Source of the DNA: Prinsepia uniflora
Lineage: Eukaryota; Streptophyta; Magnoliopsida; Rosales; Rosaceae
Assembly: GCA_032719365.1 (NCBI GenBank)
Contig: CM064867.1
Coordinates: forward strand, 58,344,601-58,408,600
Reading direction: 5' to 3'
Length of the DNA: 64,000 bases
Of the stretch, positions 12,045 to 22,498 are shown in pieces. Position numbers and translations under genes: made by a program. Numbering within the stretch: the first letter of the stretch is position 1; each line of letters begins with the position of its first letter. The notes under the pieces are model-generated. The model was given only the letters and a program-made list of their open reading frames with translations. It was not told the DNA's origin and ran no database searches.

Positions 12045-13669
12045 ATATCAGTGTCTCACCATCGACTCATGGCTCTGAGCATCCAGCTCATGTCAGTAAT
12101 CATCACAGATCACTCTGGATCCCCCGGATCCAATCCACAAGCTCCGTCAAACTCCAACATATCGGAACTACGTCGATCATCCATCTATTCACAACATCCC
12201 TCGGCACTAAAGCGATTATCAACACTTCTATCAGAACATCACGCTGCACGCCCGAGTACATTAGCATGGTTCTAACCACTACAACACCAGTATGTACACT
12301 TTCTAAGTACATGCACCAGTTACCACTAACTAGAACCACGGTGCATACCACCAACCACACGCAAGGACAACCCTAAGAACTTATTTAAAATAAAGATATT
12401 TTAGAATACCTCAACATAGCTCGTAGAGTATATCCTCACGTACTACCAACGTCAACTCCAAAGTATCCATCTCTCGTACTTGACATCTAACACCAACTCG
12501 GAATCAACACACATATCACTGTCCAACTACACTTCCTGATTCCACCAAACCAACTCACCGACCAACTCACCTATCCGTTGACACCATTTCTGCACACTCA
12601 AAGGATGTCACTCATCACTCTTTCTGATGATTGCATCCCAACCTTTCCAAGGTTCAATCCCGAGCACCACTCTCCTACAAGTAACCAACGATCGAACTCA
12701 CAATCACAGATCACTCACCATGCAAACCTAGCCCGATCCAACACGAGGCCTAGGTCCACCGCGCTTCTGCTGCTCTACTCTAATCAACTAACGACACCCT
12801 AACCGTTCATCCCCAAACATGACCTACCAATGGTCATCACACATCCCCATTCGGTTCAAGATTCCTGCCAGACACCGGCACCTTACAACCGGCTACTACC
12901 TCAATTTATGTTGTGCCCAACGTGCTAAATCAAGCATCCCGGCCCGTGGCACATCCTCTCTTATCTCGGCTCACAACATACCAGTCTTAAATCTCTGCAC
13001 ACACCAAGCCGAGACCCTCAATCTATGCTCGGGTTGGAGAAACTGACACCCCTCGTAGTCCAATACACTAAGCACCCAACACTGGACTCGTCCAGAATCA
13101 TCCACCAACCAACTCTACCTCGGCTGCTCCTAGCAGCACCGTCTATAATCCTGTCGTAAGTCGGCCCAACCACAAAAGTACCTAAACACAAACCCTAACC
13201 TCACGGTTTCTAGACTCAGCACCTACTCTGGGTTCCTCTCCAAGGAACTCACAATCCAAACCAGTCGTCCTACGGGGTTCCTCAAAGCATCCCCATCGTC
13301 CAGGTTATCCAAACCTGCAACTACCACTGATTCACCACAACCTTACCACTCGGGTCGTCACACCCGACTAAGACCATACTTCGACCAGTATCCATTGCTA
13401 GGGGGGGGGGGGAATCCCTCAAATCTCAAGGTAGTTCCGAAACCCTGCCACTAACCAAATGGTCAAAGATTCATACTATCATTTTCCAATCAGCAACCGA
13501 CCCAACATGCCACCGTCAACCGGCCTCCTCGGCCCACGTATACCCCTAGCTTAACAGACTACTCTTGGGTCCATAAGCCGACCGACTCTCGTCTCACTGG
13601 CTGCCATCCAAGTTAACCATGCTGGCAACACTCGACCCTTTGGTCAAACCACCGAGCATCTCTAGAGAA
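12045..13669 (-). mobile_element. Element B internal region, 5' segment (truncated)
   Basis: This non-coding sequence is the inverted homologue of 15000-17450 in A and of 36170-38000 in D. One anchor is 12410-12470 versus the reverse of 17040-17100, around the GAGTATATCC motif. A run of G residues lies at about 13400-13412. The segment stops at 13669, short of the primer site, and joins directly to the middle of an LTR. A deletion has therefore removed about 240 bp of internal sequence, the primer site and part of the LTR. Confidence 0.78.
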
Positions 13670-14895
13670 ATGTCTGTCTCAGTCTTTGCCATTAATTAGA
13701 ACCTAAAACCGTGAGTTTAAACTCAAGAAATTACCTCTTTAATTCCAAAAGTTGAACCGGCCATGTTCCCCTGTCTTGTTCTTCCACTTCCGGCCACCTC
13801 CCGTCGTGGTTTCAAGCCCACACACTTCCTTTTAGCCTCCAATCCTTGTTCCAATCAACCAAATCATCCATTAATCCATGAAACACAATCTACCATTTTC
13901 GTAGTCAAAGTTCAATTTCCATGGAAATACTACTTACCTTTCCTTTCAAGCTTCACTTTGCGTCCAAGGAGCTCGTTTCAACTTCCCAATCAATTCCTTT
14001 TCAGGGACCATAAGCTAACGGTCACGTTTGCAGGTGATAGAGGCACTAGTTCCTCATGGTTCGCGTCTCCCCTATTTTTCACGGCGTCGTGGCCACCGTC
14101 CACGACGGCCCTTCACCGAGGCACCATCCTACTTTTCATCATCCACACTCTCATCCTCCTTCACACCTCACTAGAAAATCCAGAAGATTTGAAGAATTGG
14201 GTGGGAGGATTCTCATGGTCTCCTCTGTTTTCTCACTTCAAAATCGTGCAACCATAATTTTAAACCGTGAAAACATGGTGGAACTGTGGGGGACCTTCTA
14301 TGACCATCCAAAGAGGGACATGTGTCCAAAATCTGGTGGTCAGTGCATCCCAAAACTGCCAAGTGTCCCAATTCTATTGGGCACAAATATCTAAGCCATC
14401 TGATGACCAAAATGCCCTTGAATGACAAAATTACCATTTTACCCCTCGTGGTTTTAGACCAAAAACTTGAACCTATCGACGTCCGGTAATAGCGTGCTGC
14501 TTGTCGTTGTACTCAGGGGATCGAGACCTACCTAACGGTCCTCGAGTTACGTGGAAAGTCCATGTCGTCTGAAAAGTCAACAAATTATCCATTTTTTAAC
14601 CAAATTACCAAATTACCCTCAAACTTCCGAACATCATAACTTTTTCCTTGGATGTCGGAATCGGTCGTGCCACCTATCTATGAACTCGTGACGTCCCAAA
14701 CTACGACACAGTCATCGGTCATCGGTCAAAGTCCATTTGACCACCTGAATGAAAAGTCAACATTTTGCCCATTCCCAAGGGTAAAATCCTCATTTTGCAC
14801 CGTCCGTCCGAACGCATCCAATTAATCATCAATTAACTTCACTAATCCGCCATTAATAACTAATCTTATCCAGATTTTCGAGACGGGGCATTACA
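13670..14895 (-). repeat. Element B 5' LTR remnant
   Basis: The segment is nearly identical to 6981-8198 and ends GGGGCATTACA. It lacks the counterpart of 5221-6980 (about 1.76 kb), including both inverted 12-mers and the promoter region. The high identity of the two B LTR copies suggests B inserted relatively recently. A 164-residue frame starting at 13763 is broken in the 7074 copy and has no recognisable domain. Confidence 0.87.
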
Positions 14896-17800
14896 ATGTG
14901 GGCCGAGGAGGCCCGTTAACGGTGGCTAGTTAGGCCGGATGACGATAGTATGGATTGGTGACCTTTTGGTCAGTTTGGTTGAAATTGGAGTTGTGCGGCT
15001 ACGAGTAGTCGGATGCCTCGAGTGGCAGGGTTTGGAAACTACTTTTAGATTTGAGAGATTTTCCCCTAGCGAGTTGTTACTGGTTGATGTCTGCGACAAC
15101 CTGAGTGGTGAGGTTGTTGGGAGTTATTGGAGGCCGAGGGTTTGGATAACCCGAGTGATGATAAGGATGTAAGAACCCATTGGGATAACCAGGTTGGTAA
15201 ATGCGAGAACCTGGACGGTAAACCCTAGAGTAAGTGCTTAGGCCGGAAACTGTGAGTTGGGGTTTGTGGTTAGATAGTTGTGGTTGTGGTTGGGCCGATT
15301 TACGGTCAAATTGGAGATGGTGCTGCTAGGTGCAGCTGAGGTAGTGAATGGTTGGTGGATGACTCTGGACGAGTCTAGTGTTGGGTTGCTCAGAGTATTG
15401 GACTACGAGGGAGGTTAGTTCCCCCGACCCGAGCATAGATTGAGGGTTTTGGTTAGGTAAGAACGGAGGTTCGGGACGGGTGTGTTGTGAGCACGAGATA
15501 GAGGGTGATGTGTCACGAGTCGGGAGGCTTGTAAGAGTACGATGGGCACATCGTAAGTGAGGTCGTGACCAGGCGTGGGATGTCAGCGTCTGGGAGGAAC
15601 TATGAACAGAGCTGGGAGATGTGATGACCATAGGTAGGTCATGTTCGGTATGAACGGTCAGGATGTCATTGGTTTGATCAGAGTAACGCAGCGGAAGTGT
15701 AGTGTACCGATGCTTCTTGTTGGATTGGGCTAGGCTAGTATGGTCGGGTTAACCATGTTGAGTTGACGATGTCGAGTATGTTGGACTATGTCGGCATATG
15801 CCGAGGTTGGCATTTGGGTGATGTCGAGGCCAGCACTTAGTGATTCCCCCGAGCTTAGTGATAGACGACTTCGAGGACAGTGACTGAGGATTTCGAAAGT
15901 TGGTGACTCGTATTGTAGCAGGTGCTCAGAGTTGAACCTCGGGAAGATTGAGACGTGATGACTGGCATCCTTTTTGGAAGTACATAAACGGTATTAACCG
16001 TCAGGAAAAGTTTCTCAGTGAGTTGGTTTGGTTACGGACACGTGGTTGGTATCCATAGGAGTTGTGGATCGCCTAAGTGTAGCAGAGTTGACTTTTAGAC
16101 GGTTGGTCCAATGGTGGTATTCGTGTTGCGGATTGAGTTCCATGGTTGGAATCTCAGAATCAGGAGCTGTTGTAGTTAGACGATAAGATGTGTGTTGATT
16201 CTGATTTGGTGTTAGATGTCGAGTATGAGAGATGGATACTTTGGAGTTGATTTGGGGATTTATTAAAGGAACTTCAGGAATTGTGACGCCCCCCCTTGGT
16301 GGTGGACACATGTGGATTTGTTCAAGAATAGAAGAGTACTTGGTGATGCCATCTTTGGCTTGTGTGGCGAGTGTCAGGGGATGGTGTTTAGATGGTTGAA
16401 GACCACTGTGTGTTTCGACGAAGGATAACAGAGGAAACTGAAAGGAGTGACTATAACTAATCGATCTGAAGTTATTGTAGAGAACCCACAATCTAGATGT
16501 GTGGTATTCGGGATCGATGTGACGGTATGATGCTAAGAGTTGTATGAACGAGAAGTGGGATCCACTTCGAAGTGAGTGGATTGGGATTGGATTGTTTTTG
16601 GCTCAGGATTGAGTTTTTGGGTCAGGAGGAGCGTATGTGGATAACTTAACCATCTTAGAGTTATGCAGGATGTGTGCAGTCCCTCTCATATATGTATGGA
16701 TATTGGACGTAGATCTGGTATTGGGTCTGCCCTGTATGCGTAGTTGAGATGTGTTTGGGTTTCATATTAGTTGGGAGACCCAGGATACCGGGAGACTCGG
16801 AAGGGATTCGAATTGGATTTCCCCGGATGACGTGTAGTTTGGCCTAGTATTGGATTGGACCGATGAGCTTCAAAAGTGAAGTATGATTGGCTTGTGTAGC
16901 TAGGTGGTAAACAATATGGTGGTGAGGATGTTTGTGTGCCCTGGAGAGACACTTTGAGGGTGACGGGTACACTATGGTGTCTTGGATAGACTTTGGGTGA
17001 AGTCGAGCTCGGCTGATGCCGACGTGGTTAACTGTTGGACGTACCGTAGGATGACGTTGGAAGAACGTGGGGATATACTCTACGAGCTGTGTTGAGGTAT
17101 TCTAAAATATCTTTGTTTTCTTTAAAGTTCGTTGGGTTGTCTTTGCGTGTGTTTGGTGGTATTCACCGTGGTTCTGGTTGGTAGTGATTGGTGCATGTAC
17201 TTGAGATATGTTCCGATGCGATTGGACGTGTATCGTGATGATCTGATGGAGATATAGGTAACCGGTTTGGTGTCGAGGGATGTTATTGGTTGTCTTGGTG
17301 AATCAGAACAATTTTGATGGGATTGAATGATTAAGATGTGGACTAGATCAGGGTGATCCTGAGTGAGATTGGTTGTGGCAGGATTTAGTGTTGATGTGAG
17401 CTGGATGCTTAGAGCCATGAATGGCTGGTGGGACCCCGACAATGAGATGTTGATCACGGGTAAACAGGTTTGTGATAGGGTCCAGTTATAGAGCGATAGT
17501 CTGAGATCGTGTTTCCATAGGATTGACTATGTTGGTGATTAGGGGAACCAAATGTGAGATGATTGGTTGAGTTAGTGGTATGAGCGAATACGTGTGACTC
17601 TAAGAAGGTTGGCGCGAATCACTGACAGAAGTAGTACGGATCGTTGAATGGGTCCTTATACGTGGAGTACCGAGGACGGTAGATGCCGACTTGTGAATCG
17701 ATGTACTTGAGAATTGTGCCTATGGACAGTAAACTTGCAAGATGTACTGGGACATTGGCACGAGGTACGCTCGACTTGAAAAGGGAATCAGAAGTGTTGA

Positions 17801-18114
17801 ACTTCGTAGCAGTGGTGTCGTGGCGTACCTAGTGGTAGTTGAGCCGTGAATTTCGGCTGGTGTAACGTTAGAAATATCGCGGGAACGAGATGGATTTGTG
17901 ATGAACCCAGTACAATTGGGATGATCTCCAAACGAACTAAAAGTTGGTTGAGTTGATTCACTTGGTGAGATGTGGTGACAGTTGGGCACTGTCAGGATAA
18001 GTCGGAGTGGCAGGCGATGGACACCGGGTAGGAGACCCAGGTGTGAGCTCAGTTGGATTTCCCCCAGCTAGTTACGGAGGTATGAGATGCGGAATTCAGG
18101 GGACGAAATTTTTT
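14896..18114 (+). mobile_element. Element A internal region, main segment
   Basis: This is about 3.2 kb of non-coding sequence, starting with the second ATGTG target copy. It matches D's internal region from about 36165 to 38590, including the GTCGGCATATGCCGAGG motif near 15790 (GTCGGCACATGCCGAGG near 36250), and matches B in inverted orientation. No gag, protease, polymerase or integrase motif could be found in any frame. Conservation without coding is the hallmark of a large retrotransposon derivative. Confidence 0.8.
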
Positions 18115-18135
18115 AAGGGGGGGGGGGGGGGAGAT
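18115..18135 (+). other. Polypurine tract of element A, with expanded G run
   Basis: AA followed by 15 G residues (18117-18131) and GAGAT stands directly before the TGTAAC start of the 3' LTR. The upstream GGGGACGAAATT motif matches the other elements. The equivalent tract in D has six G residues. Confidence 0.85.
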
Positions 18136-21063
18136 TGTAACAACCCGTCCTGGAAATCGGGATTAGATTAGTGATTAATGACGGATTAGTGAAGTTAATC
18201 GGTGATTAGTGGGGTGAGTTCGGACGGACGGTGCGAAATGACGATCTTACCCATAGAATGGGCAAAAATGTTGACTTTTCGTTTGGGAGGTCAAATGTAC
18301 TTTGAACGATGACCGTGACGTAGTTCGGGATGTCAAGAGTTCAAAGCCAGGTGGCACGTCCGATTCCGACATTCGAGGAAAACGTTTTGATGTTCGGAAG
18401 TTCAGGGGTAATTTGGTTGAAAATGGGCAATTTGTTGACTTTTCAAACGACATGGACTTTTCACGTAATTCTAGGACCGTTAGGTAGGTCTCGATTCCCT
18501 GAGTACAACGACAGGCGGCACGTTGCCATTGGATTTAGAATGGCTCGGGTTTTGGTCTAAAACCCTTAGGGGCAAAATGGTAATTGTGAAGGTAAGGGAA
18601 ATTTGGTCATTTCCTGCATTGGGATATGTGCCCGGTTAGAGATGGACATTTGGCCTGCTCTGGAATGTGTGTCCACTAGGTTTTGGACACCTGGCTGGGT
18701 CTGGATGGGTGTAGGAGCCTCAGTTTGGTTTTAAATTCGTGCACGGTGTGTGTGTGTGGTTTACAAACAGAGGAAAACAGAGATAAGGATGATCGTGGAA
18801 CCCCAACCCTCTCAAACCTGATCAGATAAAGATGGGATGTGAAGGAAAGTTGGAAGGGAGGCTGTGCTGAGATGCCTGGTGGCCACGGCGAGGCACGACG
18901 ACGGAGGACGGCGGTGGTACCTGATAAAAACCCGAGAAGTCCCCTGTTTAAGTTTGAACTGGAAAAGTTGATTAGAAGGGCTGATGATCGATTTGATTGA
19001 TTGATTAAAGTGTCTGAGGTTGAGAGGAAGTGGCAAAGCTGGTTTTCGAGACCTCAGGTTGACGGTAAGGGGAAAAACCCGAAGAAGCGTCATTTGAGTT
19101 CTAAAATGGCAGTTTAAGATTTTGTGTATAATAGTTTTAATGGTTCATTAGGAAATGTTCTGAATATGATGATCAACTTATGGAAGAGGAACTAGGGCCA
19201 AAGGCGGCCGGAATATCGAGGACATAGCGAAGGAATTTCTGGTTTTTCTCCGTCGATTCGGGTATGTAAATTTCATGTTTGTTCTATCATTTTGAGTCTA
19301 TAGATCGAGTCTAGGACCTAGGACGAAACTCATAGGATGAAAATAATTGAAAACGGTAAAGAATTGGAAAAAAACCGCCTGTGCTGGTTCGGTCAAACCG
19401 GTTCGAACTGGGTTGGCGGGAGGTTGAAGGAGATGAACAGTACAAGCGCGTGGCTCCCACGCGCAGCCCCTTTGGGCAGCGCGTGTGGGCGCGTGGCATG
19501 GTTTTTGAGGATGGTTCTAACATGACTTTTAAAGTATTCGATGTAACGAACATTTTGGCACTGATTTTGAGTCGATCGGACATCGTCTCGATATATTTCG
19601 GGATGTCCGAAGGTTTTAGGGCTCGTTTAAAAATAGTTAACGATTCGAGGAAATTACGGGGCTTTAGTAGAAGCTTAATGAAGTAGTTAGTGACCTTATT
19701 ATAGGATTTGGACAGGTTCGGGAAAGCCGGTGATAGTGGATTAGTCGGGAATGACGTAAATGCACGCGTATCGAGGCGGCGACGCGAATGGTCTGTGAGT
19801 GGACTTTGCTTTCAAACTTATGATACATGCATAAATGTTTTATATGCTTTCTATGCGTGATTTCTATGATTATGGTTATGGGTTTTGCATGTATTTCGAG
19901 ATGTTTACGAAAGTACATGTTTTATGAGATACGGTTTTCTGCTATGGTTTGATCATGGCTTTGATGATTTGATTTTGGTAATTGAAGTATGATTTGATTT
20001 CAATGATTTCTAATGGATTTCGGAAAAATGATTTCGGGCTTGAAGCCCAGTTCATAAAAGTGGTTTCGATAAACGTGTTTTCAGGTTTTGGAAACGGATT
20101 TCAGGATGGCGATTCTGGATTGGTTTTGGAACTTGAAGTAGATTTCTGGATTGGGTTAGGAATGGTTATTCCGGATGCTAGCTTACAGAATGATAGTTTC
20201 GGATTCGAATTTAGAAATGGATGATGGATATGATTCTGGATTTGGATTCGGGATGCTGATTTCGGATTCGTCTTGGAATTCGAAATGGTGATTTCGAATT
20301 CAGATTTGGAGATGGTTTTAAAATGGTTTTTGGATTGGATTTGCTGGATCTAGTTATTGGTTTATAGACCCGGATATGATTATGACGGGGGCAGGCCCGG
20401 ATTGGGTTTAAAGATCAGGATTGAGTTTAAAGACTCGAGAGTTTAAAGATTCGGATTATATTGAGGCCTGGATTGAGTTTAAAGACTCAGGAGTTTAAAG
20501 ACTCGAATAGATCCAGCAGGTTCGATGGTTGGAAATGTGTTTTTAAAACTTGATAATGATGGTTTTCAATGATGGTTTTCCGATGTTTTGGGCAATGATC
20601 CATATGTTATGGATTTCGATGGTTTTGGGCTAAGGCCCGAGATTTGAGAAAAGGAAATAAGTTCGATTTTCGTACTTGAATATAGAACGGTTTTATGACA
20701 TGGATTTTGATATGAATGCATTGGTTTTTAAATGGAGGGTATAAATGTCTTTTCTTATAAACGGTTTTCTAAACTTATCCTTTATTTTTGTCCACTCATA
20801 GTCTTTTGTGTTTTCGATACCCTCTAGGCTGTCGCAGTGCGGGCTGTTGGTCCAGAGAGACGGAGACATCACACACGCGATCCACAGTAGAGTCTGCGCA
20901 CTTTGGGAAGTCCGGGAGTTTTTGAACGGTTGGGTTGGAAATCCCTTGTCCGACTTACGTGTCACATGGAGGTTAGACGTCGGTTTAGCCTTCTGTCACG
21001 CGTACGTTAGACGGGAGCATGACTTAGTGCTTAATCCAGGGGGATTGAGGGTGGGTCGTGTCA
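18136..21063 (+). repeat. Element A 3' LTR, 2928 bp
   Basis: The LTR begins TGTAACAACCCGTCC and ends GGGTCGTGTCA. It matches the 5' LTR fragment at 1-1726 over its last 1.75 kb with scattered substitutions. The inverted 12-mers are at 19793-19804 and 20790-20801 (one change). The TATAAATG candidate is at 20740. W-box-like GTTGACTTTTC lies near 18270 and is conserved across family LTRs. The sequence after it (GAGCC, 21064-21068) would be its target duplication, but the other copy lies outside the window. Confidence 0.9.
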
Positions 21064-22482
21064 GAGCCACTTGGGATCCTCTCCGTCCCGCTCAGTGACC
21101 ACCGAACTCACATATTTGCTACTCTGGGGCACGTCTACCATACTAGTCGCAATCCAGGCCCCCATTGGCATTACATCGCTTAGACACCCTCAGTGTCATT
21201 CGGAACCATCCGATCACTAATGGATTCCATTCAACTCATATCTATCATCTCCCACTCATCTCAGTCATCTTCATTGAGATAATGCAAGACACTCACCAAC
21301 ATCCAAAGCTCGACATCGCCTTCTATGATCGCACTTAGTTGTAACCGAGTCAAATCCAGAAGTCTTTGCTCGTACTGAGCGTCACTCACACACCTCTGTA
21401 TCATCGCCACGATTGGTGAATCTCCATCGTGTCTGTCGTCACTGTAACATGAGCCTATCCATATCGATAGAACTTGCCCACGTTTATCGATAGCAGCGTC
21501 TGCCACAACCGGCTACAAACCAATCCCAGAAACACTCTGTTATCAAGGCTCCATACCTATGCGGTCAACTCACCGAGGATACCAATCGCTCAATGCGTAA
21601 TATCCACCAATCGGTCCACCTCAGGATCTAGTCCACAAGTACCACACTCCTGGTAACCTGTCCAATCAATCTCAAACTAGGGTTATCACGAACCCGGCTG
21701 CTCACTGCAGCATGTCCATCCTGACCGATCCATTGCTCTCGACTCCGAAAAATCGTCATACGAGGGTAACTGGTACTCAACCAACCAGTAACCACTATCC
21801 GAGGACCTCGTCCACTCATAACTCTACGGTTTCCAGCCGCTAGGCCCAAAAGAACTTGGCCCTACCTAGTGTCTAACTTTGGCTCAACCACGACATACCT
21901 CAATCACGACCTACCATGCCACACAACATCTATACTATGGCATCCCATGCCAATCGACATCCATATGGGGTTCAACACAACGAAACATGGCATCCCATGC
22001 CAAATAGGATCAATTTGTGTTCCATTCCCCTGTAACGTTCCCATCCAATTCTCAACAGTCTTAACTAGGGTCGGCCACGACCTCCACTGTACTCTGTGAC
22101 ACAATCCCCAATCTGACATGACCGTCCAACGGTCCCGACTCTCCAAGTCATGATACTGGGACAATTGGTCGACTAGGTCCTATCCACCAGTAACACTACA
22201 GATCTAAGCCGTTGGATTCATATGCACATAGATCCTACTCAGGATCAAACCTCACTAAAACAAGGCATCATGTGTCAATTGAACCCTAGACCATCGCATC
22301 ACGGGCCAAACGTAACGTAACCAGGGTTCGATTCCACTGAATCCTCATGCTCTCACCCCAACTATCAGGTTGATGATGGGTTGTTACCATTGCAGAGACA
22401 TCACATCTAGCACCTGCGTGTCGCTCTAAGAGCACTCTCACGCTCTAATACCACTTTGGTATCAGAGTACCACATGTAATCC
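21064..22482 (-). mobile_element. Element E internal region, 5' segment (minus)
   Basis: This is non-coding internal sequence read on the minus strand from the primer site at 22483-22495 leftwards to A's insertion point. Its left part resembles 62305-62400 in element F (CACTCGGGATCCTCTC versus CACTTGGGATCCTCTC), so both are internal regions of related elements. No coding domain is seen. The remainder of E is expected to the left of the window, beyond element A. Confidence 0.65.
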
Positions 22483-22495
22483 TGCTCTAATACCA
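22442..22495 (-). other. Element E primer binding site, with extra copies
   Basis: The primer site on the minus strand is the complement of TGCTCTAATACCA (22483-22495), one mismatch from the usual sequence and three bases from the LTR. A second copy in the same orientation is at 22442-22453 and an inverted copy, TGGTATCAGAG, at 22457-22467. The last two form a short palindrome. Confidence 0.75.
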
Positions 22496-22498
22496 CTT

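Larger units (their letters stand above)
5221..14895 (-). mobile_element. Element B, non-coding LTR retrotransposon (LARD type), minus
   Basis: B has a complete 3' LTR (5221-8198), a polypurine tract, a non-coding internal region (8199-13669, interrupted by solo LTR S2) and a shortened 5' LTR remnant (13670-14895). ATGTG occurs immediately before 5221 and immediately after 14895 (14896-14900), so both outer ends belong to one insertion. B lies inside A's internal region. No gag or pol motif was found in it. B's own internal sequence is an inverted relative of A's, for example 13440-13550 versus 14900-14945. The primer site and the 3' half of the 5' LTR are deleted. Confidence 0.9.

Noticed and set aside
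11873..12376. 167-codon open frame
   Set aside because: It crosses the right end of solo LTR S2 and its target duplication into B's internal region, so it is a chance frame created by the insertion. No domain is recognisable.
13763..14257. 164-codon open frame in B's 5' LTR remnant
   Set aside because: The near-identical copy in the 3' LTR (7074-7304) stops after 76 codons. A frame not kept between sister LTRs is unlikely to be a gene.
16015..16491. 158-codon minus-strand frame in A's internal region
   Set aside because: Low-complexity composition, no domain, and no evidence of preservation in the homologous D and B internal regions.
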